A stretch of DNA of 64,000 nt, taken from NCBI RefSeq assembly GCF_001522865.1, contig NZ_LOWB01000104.1, positions 179,940 through 243,939 on the forward strand, written 5' to 3'. The first letter of the stretch is position 1. Each line of letters opens with the position of its first letter. The translations under genes were made by a program, and so were the position numbers. The notes under the pieces were generated by a model. That model did not search any database. It worked only from the letters and a program-made list of their open reading frames with translations, and was not told the DNA's origin. Below are positions 28,849-41,419 of this stretch, one piece after another. The DNA is from Burkholderia sp. TSV86. GTDB taxonomy: Bacteria; Pseudomonadota; Gammaproteobacteria; Burkholderiales; Burkholderiaceae.

Positions 28849-28872
28849 AAAAGCAGAAAAGGATAGAAGCGC

Positions 28873-30249
<1,377 letters not shown>

Positions 30250-30420
30250 GCGCGTGCGCCGGCCGCGCCGCAGCCGGCCGATTAGCCGGCGTCCGTCGCG
30301 TTTCACGATCGAGATCGTAAAACGATGTAACGTTTTGGTACGTTTGCGTAACCTTTTTCCAGTCGATTTCTTTCTATGCTTGCGCGAGTTGTCTGCCGCA
30401 TCTCGCGGAAAAGGAAGGCT

Positions 30421-30690
30421 GTGTTGAAACGATCTCGTCAAGCAAGTGCGCCGATGCGCACCTACAAGGTTCGAGGCTGCCGTGTATCCGAGCCGATCGG
30501 CGCGCCATGGGGAGGAGGCTGCCGGATCGTCGAATGGGTCGGCACGGATGGGCGGATCGCGCGCCGCGTCGCCCACGTGAATGTGACCGAAGCGGAAGTC
30601 GCGGCGATGATCCGCCGGCCGCTCGAAGGCCGCCGTCATTTGATGGGCGACGACGAGCAAATGCCACGCGATACGTTGCCGCGGCGCTGA
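30421..30690 (+). CDS. Small conserved protein, probably DUF2866 family (GTG start)
   Basis: 89 residues from the GTG at 30421, preceded by AGGAAGG, which decides the start; the frame is open back to 30376 without a ribosome-binding site. The core MRTYKVRGCRVSEPIGAPWGGGCRIVEWVG... resembles a small Burkholderia-restricted domain I recall as DUF2866; this family name is from memory. It has no signal peptide or membrane segment and is basic with a Gly-rich turn. Upstream (30319-30336) is an AAAACG-N6-CGTTTT dyad, and a short terminator follows. Function unknown. Confidence 0.7.
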   Translation: MLKRSRQASAPMRTYKVRGCRVSEPIGAPWGGGCRIVEWVGTDGRIARRVAHVNVTEAEVAAMIRRPLEGRRHLMGDDEQMPRDTLPRR

Positions 30691-31008
30691 GCGTGATGCG
30701 CGCAGGCGCGATGCGCGGCATTTTTTATACCCGCGCGTCGCCGCTCGATCGAGCGCTGCCGCTCATGCAGGGCGGAAATACAATGCCGGCGCCACATGGC
30801 GAAAAGTGCCTGTCAATACGTCGGTATAAGCCATGCCCCCGGCGACTCACGCGGGGCCGAGCCGGATTGCCGTTGCATCGGCGCGTGCGGTGTGAGCCGC
30901 GAATCCGGGATCGGGCTGTTTGGCGCAAACGCCACGAATCGCGCCCGTTATCTCGCAGCTGTTCGCGCGGCCCGCGCATGTTGCCGCCAGCGCTTCTTTG
31001 CGCGCGTG
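30691..31008. other. Intergenic region between the DUF2866-like gene and the ABC-F gene
   Basis: Apart from the terminator at 30699-30726 I see nothing here; the genes on either side converge. Confidence 0.5.
30699..30726 (+). terminator. Probable terminator after the small DUF2866-like gene
   Basis: CGCGCA pairs with TGCGCG across a 7-nt loop, followed after 3 nt by six T. It lies 9 nt past the stop codon. Confidence 0.6.
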
Positions 31009-32943
31009 CTATCCGATCTTCTCGAGTTCGTCCTGCGCGCCGAGCCAGTCGGCTTCGAGCGCCTCGAGACGGGCATTGACGTCGCCGAGCTTGCGGATCG
31101 CTTCGGTGAGCCGCGTCTTTTGGTCAGCCGCATAGCTTGCCGGATCGGCGACGTAGGCGTCGAGTGTCGCTTTTTCGGCGTGGAGCTGTTCCATGGCCTT
31201 TTCGATTTTCGCGATGCGCGTCTGCAGCGGCTTTTTCAGTTGCGCGAGCTGTTGCCGCGCTTGCGCCTCCTGCCGTTTCTGGTCTTTGCGGTTGACGGCG
31301 GGCGTGCCGCCTTCCGCCGCGGCGGACGCGTCGCCCTTGGCGGCCGCGCGCATGTCGGCGGCATGTTGCAGCAGCCAATCTCGGTAGTCGTCCAGATCGC
31401 CGTCGAACGGCTGCAACCGGTGTTTCGCGACCAGCATGAACTGGTCGGTCGTCGCGCGCAGCAGATGGCGATCGTGTGACACGAGAATCAGCGTGCCTTC
31501 AAATTGCGCGAGAGCCATCGTCAGCGCATGGCGCGTCTCGAGGTCGAGGTGGTTCGTCGGTTCGTCCAGCAGCAGCAGGTTCGGCTTTTGCCAGATGATG
31601 AGTGCCAGCGCGAGCCGCGCCTTCTCGCCGCCCGAGAACGGTGCGATCGGCGCGGTTGCCATGTCGCCGGAGAAGTTGAAACTGCCGAGAAAATCGCGCA
31701 GTTCCTGCTCGCGCGTATCGGGCGCGAGGCGGGCGAGATGCGCGAGCGCGGAGTCGTCGGGGCGCAGCGTCTCGAGCTGGTGCTGCGCGAAGTAGCCGAT
31801 CGTGAGCCCGCGGCCGGTGCGCACGTCGCCCGTAAGTGGCGCGAGCGTGCCAGCCAGCGTCTTGATGAGCGTCGATTTGCCTTGGCCGTTCGCACCGAGC
31901 AGGCCGATTCGCTGGCCGTTCTGGATCGACAGCGCGACGCGCTCGACGATTGGAATCTCGCTGCCATCGTCCGCGCGATAGCCGCAACGCACGTCCTCCA
32001 TCACCAGCATCGGGTTCGGCGCGGAATCGGGCGTGCGAAACTCGAACGTAAAGGGCGATGCAACGTGCGCGGGCGCGATCAACTCCATTTTTTCGAGCGC
32101 CTTCATGCGGCTTTGCGCCTGTTTCGCTTTGGTTGCCTTCGCCTTGAAGCGGTCGATGAAGCTTTGCAGGTGCGCGATCGTCTTGCGCTGCTTTTCGTAG
32201 GCGCTTTGCTGCAATTCGAGCTGCTGCGCGCGCAATACTTCGAATTGCGAATAATTGCCGCCGTAGCGCTTCACCTGCCGGTTGTCGAGATGGAGTGTGA
32301 CATTGCAGACCGCGTCGAGAAACTCGCGGTCGTGCGAGATGACGACGAGGGTGCCCGCATAACGGTGCAGCCAATCTTCGAGCCAGACGATCGCGTCGAG
32401 ATCCAGGTGGTTCGTCGGCTCGTCTAGCAGCAGCAGATCCGAGCGGCACATCAGCGCCTGCGCGAGGTTCAGACGCATGCGCCAACCGCCCGAGAAGCTG
32501 GCGACCGGCTCGCGCGTTTGCGCGAGCGTGAAGCCGAGCCCAAGCAGCAGTGCCTCGGCGCGTGCAGGCGCGGTATAGCCGTCGGCGTCGGCGAACGCCG
32601 CGTGCGCTTCCGCCTCGGCCGCGCCGTCGTGCGCGGCGGCGGCCGAGGCGATGCGCGCCTCGATCGCACGCAGCGCGGCGTCGCCGTCGAGCGTGTAGTC
32701 GAGCGCGGTGCGATCGACGGCGGGAGTTTCCTGCGACACGTGCGCGATGCGCCATGACGGCGGCATCGAGCAATCGCCCGCGTCCGAGTGCAGCTCGCCG
32801 CGTAATACGGCGAAGAGTGTCGATTTGCCCGCGCCGTTCGCGCCGACCAAGCCGGCTTTTTCGCCGGGGTTAAGCACAAACGACGTCGTGTCGAACAGCG
32901 GCTTCGTGCCGCGGGCAAGGCTGAACTGATTGAAACGGATCAC
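31009..32943 (-). CDS. ABC-F family ATPase (YheS-like ribosome-associated factor)
   Basis: 644 residues with two ABC domains and no membrane segments. The first Walker A is GANGAGKS (34-41) with signature SGGWRMRLNLAQAL; the second, GANGQGKS, is near residue 350 with SGGEKARLALALI. Both are joined by the P-site-tRNA-interaction linker (around 235-300, charged and helical: RKTIAHLQSFIDRFKAKATK). The C-terminal extension (about 545-640) is a predicted coiled coil. Length and linker match YheS-type ABC-F proteins, which act on the ribosomal E site; a role in antibiotic resistance cannot be inferred. Confidence 0.92.
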   Translation of the reverse strand: MIRFNQFSLARGTKPLFDTTSFVLNPGEKAGLVGANGAGKSTLFAVLRGELHSDAGDCSMPPSWRIAHVSQETPAVDRTALDYTLDGDAALRAIEARIASAAAAHDGAAEAEAHAAFADADGYTAPARAEALLLGLGFTLAQTREPVASFSGGWRMRLNLAQALMCRSDLLLLDEPTNHLDLDAIVWLEDWLHRYAGTLVVISHDREFLDAVCNVTLHLDNRQVKRYGGNYSQFEVLRAQQLELQQSAYEKQRKTIAHLQSFIDRFKAKATKAKQAQSRMKALEKMELIAPAHVASPFTFEFRTPDSAPNPMLVMEDVRCGYRADDGSEIPIVERVALSIQNGQRIGLLGANGQGKSTLIKTLAGTLAPLTGDVRTGRGLTIGYFAQHQLETLRPDDSALAHLARLAPDTREQELRDFLGSFNFSGDMATAPIAPFSGGEKARLALALIIWQKPNLLLLDEPTNHLDLETRHALTMALAQFEGTLILVSHDRHLLRATTDQFMLVAKHRLQPFDGDLDDYRDWLLQHAADMRAAAKGDASAAAEGGTPAVNRKDQKRQEAQARQQLAQLKKPLQTRIAKIEKAMEQLHAEKATLDAYVADPASYAADQKTRLTEAIRKLGDVNARLEALEADWLGAQDELEKIG

Positions 32944-33097
32944 GGCGGGGCAGGCTCGAAAAGCTCGGGAAAGCCGTATTCTAGACTGCGCGTCGCGTGG
33001 GAGGGATCGTCCGAAAGGCCGGGTTCGCGTGCGGCGTCGAATTGGCCTAGACTTTCGCGAACGGCAACGCCCTATTGGGGCACGGAGGAATGCGTCG

Positions 33098-33577
33098 ATG
33101 TCGACACTCTATTCATTCAGCGCGCAGACGCTCGAAGGCGGCGACGTGCAGTTGGAGCAATACCGGGGCAAGGTGCTCCTCATCGTCAACACCGCGAGCC
33201 AATGCGGCTTCACGCCGCAATATGCCGGCTTGCAGCAGCTCTACGATCGCTTTCGCGAGCGCGGGCTCGTCGTGCTCGGTTTTCCTTGCAATCAGTTCGG
33301 CAAGCAGGAGCCGGGCGATGCCGCGCAGATCGGCGCGTTTTGCGAAAGGAACTACGGCGTGACGTTCCCGATGTTCGCGAAGATCGACGTCAACGGCGAC
33401 CACGCGCACCCGCTTTATCGCTATCTGACGAACGAAGCGCCCGGCATTCTGGGGCTCAAGTCGATCAAGTGGAACTTCACGAAGTTTCTCGTGAACCGCG
33501 ACGGCGAGATCGTCAAGCGCTATGCGCCGTCGACGAAGCCGGAGGAATTGGCGGCGGACGTCGAGAAGTTGCTGTGA
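33098..33577 (+). CDS. Glutathione peroxidase-like thiol peroxidase (Cys type)
   Basis: 159 residues from the second of two nearby ATGs; GGAGG at 33084-33088 is 9 nt away. The peroxidatic residue is Cys36 in NTASQCGFTPQY (not selenocysteine), with the conserved FPCNQFG (its Cys may resolve the disulfide) and WNFTKFLV tract supplying Gln and Trp of the catalytic tetrad. It reduces hydroperoxides using glutathione or, more often in bacteria, thioredoxin. It is divergent from the ABC-F gene. Confidence 0.93.
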   Translation: MSTLYSFSAQTLEGGDVQLEQYRGKVLLIVNTASQCGFTPQYAGLQQLYDRFRERGLVVLGFPCNQFGKQEPGDAAQIGAFCERNYGVTFPMFAKIDVNGDHAHPLYRYLTNEAPGILGLKSIKWNFTKFLVNRDGEIVKRYAPSTKPEELAADVEKLL

Positions 33578-33588
33578 TGCGGTGAGCC

Positions 33589-33620
33589 GCCGGGCGGCAC
33601 ACCGGCGTGTGACGCCCGGC
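33589..33620. other. Hairpin between convergent glutathione peroxidase and cardiolipin synthase genes
   Basis: GCCGGGCG-(G)-CACAC-CGGC-GTGTG-(A)-CGCCCGGC forms a 13-bp stem with one G/A mismatch and a 4-nt loop, 12 nt after the peroxidase stop. No U-tract follows. It may stabilise or end both convergent mRNAs. Confidence 0.6.
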
Positions 33621-33696
33621 CCCGCGCATCGGGGTGCCATGCGAGCCGGTTCGCGCAGCCGGCTTGCGCGCGCGTCGCGCGCGGGCGTTTCAATCG

Positions 33697-35136
33697 CTAC
33701 AGAATCGGCGCGAACAGCCGCGCAACGTGCATCGCGACGCGCCGCCACGCAGGCGAGCGCCGGTATTCGTCGAGACTGACTTCGAATGCGTCCGCGAAGT
33801 CGCGGTCGAGCATCGCTTCGACTTCGGCCGCGAAACCGTCGTCGAGAACCAGCACCATGATTTCGAAATTGAGCCGGAACGACCGGTTGTCGAGATTCGC
33901 GCTGCCGACCGCGGCCGCGGTGTGGTCGATCAGCACAACCTTCTGGTGCAGGAAACCGGGCCGGTAGCGGAAGATCTTCACGCCGGCGTCGATCAGATCG
34001 CGCGCGTACAGCTTCGATGCCTCGAACACGACATAGTGGTCGCGCCGGCTCGGAATCAGGATCCGCACGTCGACGCCGCGCATCACCGCGAGCTTGAGCG
34101 CGGAAATCACCGCTTCGTCGGGCACGAGATAGGGCGTCGTGATCCAGATGCGCTCGCGAGCCGCGTTGATCGCCTCCGCAAAGAACAGCGAGCCCGTCTC
34201 CTGCTTGTCGGCTGGACCCATCGGCACGACGAGGCAGTGCATCCGCGCGCCGGGCACGGGCGCGGGCGGCGGCGCCTGCGGCGGCAGTGACTGTGTCGCC
34301 CAGTGCCAGTCCTCGGCGAACACGTATTGGATGTGCGCAACGGCGGGGCCACGCACTTCGATGTGCGTATCGCGCCACGGCGAGAGCCGCGGATTGCCGC
34401 CGAGATATTCGGTGCCGATGTTGTGACCGCCGACGAATGCGCACTCGCCGTCGACGACGACGATTTTCCGGTGATTACGGAAATTGAGCTGGAACCGGTT
34501 GACGAACTGCTTGTTGGTCGCGAACGGATGGACTTCCACGCCGCCGTCGCGCAGCGCGTCGACATAGCGCGACGGCAGGTCGAAGCTGCCGATGCTGTCG
34601 TACAGCAGATAGCAGCGCACACCGGCTTGGGCGCGCGCGAGCAGCGCGTCGCGCAGCATTGCGCCGAGCGCGTCGTCGCGGATGATGAAGAACTGCACGA
34701 GCACATAGCTGCGCGCGGTTTCGATCGCGGCGAGAATCGCGGAAAACGTCGCTTCGCCGTTGACGAGCGTGCGCACCGCGTTGCCGGCGACAAACGGCAT
34801 TCCGCCCAGATGGGTGAGCGCGCGCACGCGCGCGGAACCGAGCGCATCGTGAGGCAGGCCGGGCATCGGGTGCGCTGCGTCCCATGGCATCGGATGCGTG
34901 CGCGTGCGCAGCGCCGCGGTTTCCTGGCGGCGTGCGTCGACGTAGCCCGAAAACTTGCTGCGGCCGAGGAACAGATACGGGATCAGCGTCAGATAAGGCA
35001 TCGCCGTCAACGATACCGCCCACGCGATCGCGCCTTGCGACGTCCGGGTATTCAGGATCGCATGACAGGCGGCGATCACGCCGAGCACGTGAGCCGCGCC
35101 GATCAGAGTGCCGAGGCTGAGCCAGTCGATTTGCAT
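33697..35136 (-). CDS. cls: Cardiolipin synthase
   Basis: 479 residues. Two N-terminal transmembrane helices (about 8-26 and 36-57) are followed by two phospholipase D domains with HKD motifs: H222-x-K224-x4-D229 in NHRKIVVVD, and a second in HQKVVLID near residue 398. This is the ClsA architecture. It condenses two phosphatidylglycerols to cardiolipin at the inner membrane. The sequence between the motifs (GGHNIGTEYLG and GSANLDNRSFRLNFE) is intact. It lies between the peroxidase gene and prmB; no operon link is evident. Confidence 0.95.
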   Translation of the reverse strand: MQIDWLSLGTLIGAAHVLGVIAACHAILNTRTSQGAIAWAVSLTAMPYLTLIPYLFLGRSKFSGYVDARRQETAALRTRTHPMPWDAAHPMPGLPHDALGSARVRALTHLGGMPFVAGNAVRTLVNGEATFSAILAAIETARSYVLVQFFIIRDDALGAMLRDALLARAQAGVRCYLLYDSIGSFDLPSRYVDALRDGGVEVHPFATNKQFVNRFQLNFRNHRKIVVVDGECAFVGGHNIGTEYLGGNPRLSPWRDTHIEVRGPAVAHIQYVFAEDWHWATQSLPPQAPPPAPVPGARMHCLVVPMGPADKQETGSLFFAEAINAARERIWITTPYLVPDEAVISALKLAVMRGVDVRILIPSRRDHYVVFEASKLYARDLIDAGVKIFRYRPGFLHQKVVLIDHTAAAVGSANLDNRSFRLNFEIMVLVLDDGFAAEVEAMLDRDFADAFEVSLDEYRRSPAWRRVAMHVARLFAPIL

Positions 35137-35313
35137 GAGCGCACGGAATATCCGAGGAAGTTCGTGCGGCCCGCCAGGTTCGGCGCACCGCTTCGCGCAT
35201 CTTACCGAGCGCCCGGGCGAGCGGCCACCCCCAGTGGGCGGGAGTCAGCCGCGTCGATGGCGGCTGCCAGGCGGATCGGGCCAATGCGCCGCCCGGCAAA
35301 TCTGCGTCGGGTG

Positions 35314-36228
35314 TCAGGCGGCGGGCAGATCTGCCGCGTGGATCAGGAACACGCTGTCGTCGCCCGCGCTCGTCGGCAGCCAGATCAACTCGAGGCCGCC
35401 GAACGCGGCCTCGACGTTCGCGCGTTCGTTGCCGATTTCGACGACGAGCACGCCGTCGTCGGTCAACCAGCGGCGCGACTCGCCGACGATGCGGCGCACG
35501 ATGTCCATGCCGTCCGTGCCGCCCGCGAGCGCCATTTCCGGCTCGTGGCGGTATTCGTCGGGCAGCGCCGCCATCGATTGCGCGTTTACATAAGGCGGAT
35601 TCGTGATGATCACATCGTAGCGATGCTCGGGCTCCTGCCGCGACGCCGGCAGCGGCGCGTATAAATCGCCGTGGTACAGCGTGACGCGCTCGTCGAGCCC
35701 ATAGTCGCCGACGTTGATCTTGGCGACATCGAGCGCGTCGGTGCAAAGGTCGACCGCATCGATTTCGGCGTTCGGAAACGCGAGCGCCGCGAGAATCGCG
35801 AGGCACCCGGAGCCCGTGCAAAGCTCGAGCACCGAGCCGACCAGCTCGGGGTCCTCGACATAGGGCTGCAGGCCGTCGTCGAGCAGCTCGCCGATAAATG
35901 AGCGCGGCACGATCACGCGTTCGTCGACGTAGAAACGGTGGCCATGCATCCACGCTTCGTTCGTGATGTACGCGGCGGGCACGCGTTCGGCCGCGCGGCG
36001 TTCGATCACGGCGAGCACCGCGGCGATTTCATCGGGCGCGAGGCGCGCGTCGAGGAACGGCTCGAGCGTGTCGAGCGGCAGGTGCAGCGTATGCAGCACG
36101 AGGTAGACCGCTTCGTCATACGCATTGTCGCAGCCGTGGCCGAACGCGAGTTTCGCGGCGGAAAAGCGCGATACCGCGTAGCGCACCAGGTCGCGCACGG
36201 TCGCAAATGGAGTGGGGGAGGTCGTCAT
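35314..36228 (-). CDS. prmB: Ribosomal protein L3 N5-glutamine methyltransferase
   Basis: 304 residues. The N-terminal helical domain (1-110) is followed by a SAM-dependent Rossmann methyltransferase with the SAM loop ELCTGSGCLAILAA and the glutamine-recognition motif NPPYVNAQ. The combination VIVPRSFIGELLDDGLQP before the SAM motif separates PrmB from PrmC (HemK). It methylates a glutamine of L3. It is the last gene of the minus-strand dap cluster, 13 nt after dapE, so probably co-transcribed. Confidence 0.93.
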   Translation of the reverse strand: MTTSPTPFATVRDLVRYAVSRFSAAKLAFGHGCDNAYDEAVYLVLHTLHLPLDTLEPFLDARLAPDEIAAVLAVIERRAAERVPAAYITNEAWMHGHRFYVDERVIVPRSFIGELLDDGLQPYVEDPELVGSVLELCTGSGCLAILAALAFPNAEIDAVDLCTDALDVAKINVGDYGLDERVTLYHGDLYAPLPASRQEPEHRYDVIITNPPYVNAQSMAALPDEYRHEPEMALAGGTDGMDIVRRIVGESRRWLTDDGVLVVEIGNERANVEAAFGGLELIWLPTSAGDDSVFLIHAADLPAA

Positions 36229-36241
36229 CAGGCAGTCTCGG

Positions 36242-37432
<1,191 letters not shown>

Positions 37433-37455
37433 TCAGGCAAGACGGCGGCGCGCGT

Positions 37456-37829
37456 TCAGGCGAAATGCCCGGCGTACTCGTCGGCCGAGAAGCCCAGCGT
37501 TTTCACGCGGCCGTTGACGACGACGACGGGCCGCTTGATCACGGAAGGCTTGTCGATCATCAGCGCGATCGCGCCCGCTTCGGATTCGGCCGATGCCTTC
37601 TGCTCGTCGGTGAGGCCGCGCCAGGTCGTGCCGCGCCGGTTGACGAGCGCATCGAGCGGCACATCCTTCAGCCAGCTCTTGACGAGCGGCGCGGTGACGC
37701 CGGCCTTCTTGAAATCGTGGAACGCGAACGCGACGCCGTGCGATTCGAGCCACGTGCGGGCCTTCTTCACGGTGTCGCAGTTCGGAATCCCGTAGACGAC
37801 GATCCCGGCGGTGTTCGCTGCGCCCGCCA

Positions 37830-37830
<1 letters not shown>
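37456..37830 (-). CDS. ArsC/Spx-like reductase (YffB family)
   Basis: 124 residues. Thioredoxin-like fold of the ArsC-Spx group: YGIPNCDTVKKARTWL carries the redox-type Cys near residue 19 (PNCDT, in place of the glutaredoxin CxxC), then VAFAFHDFKKAGVT, RRGTTWRGL and MIDKPSVIKRPVV. YffB relatives lie beside dapE in E. coli as well, and no arsenic genes are nearby, so arsenate reduction is unlikely. The ATG shares one base with the dapD stop (TGATG), so translation is coupled. Function unproven. Confidence 0.87.
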
Positions 37831-38657
<827 letters not shown>

Positions 38658-38742
38658 GTTCGTGGCTATGCTGGACGTGGAGGTCAATCAAACGGGATGC
38701 ATCAGGGCCGGGCGCGCGGGAAAACCTCGGCGCCGCCGGGTT

Positions 38743-39963
38743 TCAACGTGTGAGGCCGCGGCAGAAATCGACGATGCGCTGCGCGCCTTCGACGCATTCG
38801 GCCGAGCCCGCGACGAGCGCGATGCGGATGAAGTCGCGGCCGGGATTCACACCGTGTGCATCGCGGGCGAGATACGAGCCGGGCAGAACCGTCACATTAT
38901 AGTCGGCGAACAGGCGGCGGGCGAACTCGGTATCCGATAGGCCGGTGCGCGCGACGTTGGCCCACAGATAGAATGCGGCGTCGGGCATGCGCACGTCGAT
39001 CACGTCGGCGAGCATCGGCGTGAGTGTCGCGAATTTTTGCGCATAGCGCGCACGGTTTTCGCGCACGTGCGCCTCGTCGCCCCATGCGGCGAGGCTCGCG
39101 TGCTGCCACACGGGCGACAGCGCCGCGCCGTGGTACGTGCGATACAGCAAGAAGCGCTTGAGCAGCGCCGCGTCGCCCGCGATAAAGCCGGAGCGCATCC
39201 CCGGCACGTTCGAGCGCTTCGACAGGCTCGACAGCATCACGAGCCGCTCGAATCCGCGGCCGAGCCGGTGCGCGGCCTCGAGGCCGCCGAGCGGCGGCTT
39301 CGCTTCGTCGAAATAGATCTCCGAATAGCATTCGTCGGATGCGATCACGAAGCCGTGGCGTTCCGACAGCGCGAACAGTTCGCGCCAATCGTCGAGCGTC
39401 AGCACGGCGCCCGTCGGATTGCCGGGCGAGCACGCGTAGACGAGCTGCGTGCGTGCCCACACCTCGTCGGGCACGACCGAATAGTCGGGCGCGTAGTTGC
39501 GCGCCGGGTCGCTGTTCACGTAATACGGCTCGGCGCCCGCGAGGAGCGCCGCGCCTTCGTAGATTTGATAGAACGGATTCGGACAGAGTACGATCGGCTT
39601 TTCGCGGCCGCCGGCTGCGCGGGTCGGGTCGATCACCGCCTGAGCGAGCGAGAACAGTGCCTCGCGCGAGCCCGACGCGGCCAGCACTTGGGTGGCGGCG
39701 TCGATCGCGGCAAGCCCGTAGCGGCGCGTGAGCCAGCGTGCGATCGCCTCGCGCAGCGCGTCGGCGCCGGCCGTGGCCGGATACGCGGCGAGGCCGTCGA
39801 GCGCGTGGGCGGCGGCCTCGCGGATCAGCGCGGGCGTCGCGTGTTTCGGCTCGCCGATGCCGAAGCTGATCGGCGGCAGATGCGCGGGCGGCGTGATGCC
39901 GGCGAGGAGCGCGCGGAGCTTTTCGAACGGATAAGGCTGGAGCGTGTCGAGACGTGGGTTCAC
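38743..39963 (-). CDS. dapC: Succinyldiaminopimelate aminotransferase (GTG start)
   Basis: 406 residues from the GTG at 39963 (VNPRLDTLQPYPFEKL); the frame stays open another 45 codons, but that part is low complexity. It is a fold-type I PLP aminotransferase: SGSREALFSLAQ near the cofactor, YACSPGNPTGAVL, ASDECYSEIYFD and the PLP lysine in SSLSKRSNVPGMRSGF. It makes N-succinyl-LL-2,6-diaminopimelate. It is the first gene of the cluster dapC-dapD-yffB-dapE-prmB, 85 nt before dapD. Confidence 0.93.
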   Translation of the reverse strand: MNPRLDTLQPYPFEKLRALLAGITPPAHLPPISFGIGEPKHATPALIREAAAHALDGLAAYPATAGADALREAIARWLTRRYGLAAIDAATQVLAASGSREALFSLAQAVIDPTRAAGGREKPIVLCPNPFYQIYEGAALLAGAEPYYVNSDPARNYAPDYSVVPDEVWARTQLVYACSPGNPTGAVLTLDDWRELFALSERHGFVIASDECYSEIYFDEAKPPLGGLEAAHRLGRGFERLVMLSSLSKRSNVPGMRSGFIAGDAALLKRFLLYRTYHGAALSPVWQHASLAAWGDEAHVRENRARYAQKFATLTPMLADVIDVRMPDAAFYLWANVARTGLSDTEFARRLFADYNVTVLPGSYLARDAHGVNPGRDFIRIALVAGSAECVEGAQRIVDFCRGLTR

Positions 39964-40340
39964 GGGCTTGGGCGGACTGAGCCGGTAGGGCCGACGGATG
40001 GGCCGGGTTGAGCAAAGCGGGCGCGGCGCAGCATGCGCCGCCGGGCGCGCTGCGCCAAGGGCGCCGCCGGCAAGCGCGGCATATGCCGCCGGACGCACGC
40101 GCGACCGCGCGCGGATCGCAGCGCGGCTGCCGGCGTGCCGCGCCTGATGGGCGCAGGGACGAGCCGGCGGCGATCGGGCCGGTGCATCGGGCCTGGGTGC
40201 GGGCCTGGATCGACCTTCCGGTCTCAGGCCGGATGCGGCGGCGTCCGATTATAGCGTGACATCGTCGCATGACGAGCAGCGGTTGCAGGACGGAAGAAGG
40301 ACGGGACCACGCGCGCACGGCCGCGCGTCGTCGCAACAGC
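39964..40340. other. Divergent intergenic region between dapC and the DMT transporter gene
   Basis: GC-rich and without a convincing coding frame. It must hold both promoters, but I could not identify a reliable -35/-10 pair on either strand. Confidence 0.4.
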
Positions 40341-41300
40341 ATGAAGAGGTTGGGTTTGCAGATGAATGAACGGCGGGCCGCATGGCCCGCGCTTGCGATT
40401 CTGATCGGCGCGTCGGTATGGGGCCTGATCTGGTATCCGCTGCGGCTGCTGGCGTCGCTCGGCGTGACGGGCACGGCAGCGAGCGCCGCGACGAGCTTGG
40501 TCGCGTGCGCGTTCGTGCTGTGTGTGCGGCGCAAGTCGATCGTGACGGTGCGCTGGCATTGGCTGCTGCCCGCGCTTGCCGTCGCGGCGGGCGTGACGAA
40601 TCTGGGCTTCGTCTGGGGCACGATACATGGCGAAGTGCTGCGCGTGATGCTGCTCTTTTACCTGACGCCCGCGTGGACCGCGATCTACGCGCACTTCATC
40701 CTGCGCGAGCGCCTGACGGCCGCGGGCGCGGCACTCGCCGCACTGTCGCTCGCCGGTGCGGCGTTGATGCTGTGGTCGCCGCGGCTGGGCATGCCGCTGC
40801 CGTCCAATCCTGCCGAGTGGGCGGGGCTTGCGGCCGGGCTGAGCTTCGCGATGAGCAACGTGCTCGTCGTCAAGGCAAGCCGCGAGCTGCCGCAGATGAA
40901 ACCCGAGATGCGCACGGCGACGCTGTTCGGCGGCGCGGCCGCGCTCGGCATCGTGGCGTCGTTCGTCGAAGGCTTGCCCGCGCTGCCCGCGGCGCAGCAC
41001 CTGGGCGCGGCCGCGCTGCTCGTCGTCGGCATCGGCGTGACGGTGGCGGTGAACAACATGCTGGTTCAATATGGCCTGTCACGGGTGCCGGCGAACCGCG
41101 CGGCGATCATCATGCTGTTCGAGATTCTCATCACCGCGCTGTCGGCGTGGCTTTTTGCCAACGAGGCGCCGAGCGCGCGCGAATGGGCGGGCGGCCTTTG
41201 CATCGTCGTCGCGACCCTATTGTCGAGCCGCGTGCATCGCGCCCGGCCGGCCGGGGACGAGCCGGGCGAGCCGCGGGACGGCACACGCGCGATGGTATGA
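40341..41300 (+). CDS. DMT superfamily transporter (EamA)
   Basis: About 319 residues from MKRLGLQMNERRA; the in-frame ATG at 40362 is an alternative. Ten hydrophobic segments arranged as two EamA repeats: ASVWGLIWYPLRLLASLGVTG in the first repeat and GLSFAMSNVLVVKASRELP at the start of the second, ending with FEILITALSAWLFANEAPSAREWAGGLCIV. DMT proteins of this kind export amino acids or other small metabolites; the substrate is unknown. A strong terminator follows, so it is separate from smc. Confidence 0.9.
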   Translation: MKRLGLQMNERRAAWPALAILIGASVWGLIWYPLRLLASLGVTGTAASAATSLVACAFVLCVRRKSIVTVRWHWLLPALAVAAGVTNLGFVWGTIHGEVLRVMLLFYLTPAWTAIYAHFILRERLTAAGAALAALSLAGAALMLWSPRLGMPLPSNPAEWAGLAAGLSFAMSNVLVVKASRELPQMKPEMRTATLFGGAAALGIVASFVEGLPALPAAQHLGAAALLVVGIGVTVAVNNMLVQYGLSRVPANRAAIIMLFEILITALSAWLFANEAPSAREWAGGLCIVVATLLSSRVHRARPAGDEPGEPRDGTRAMV

Positions 41301-41312
41301 TTGCCCCATACG

Positions 41313-41347
41313 CGGGGCCGAATGCTTGACAGCACGGCCCCGTTTTT
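41313..41347 (+). terminator. Rho-independent terminator after the DMT transporter gene
   Basis: CGGGGCCG (41313-41320) pairs with CGGCCCCG (41335-41342) and is followed by TTTTT. It lies 12 nt past the stop and about 70 nt before the smc start. Confidence 0.88.
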
Positions 41348-41419
41348 CGAATCTTGGGCGTGTCGCGCCGCGCCGCGCCTGTTTCAATCCGTTTCACACT
41401 CTTTACCACCGGTACTGCC

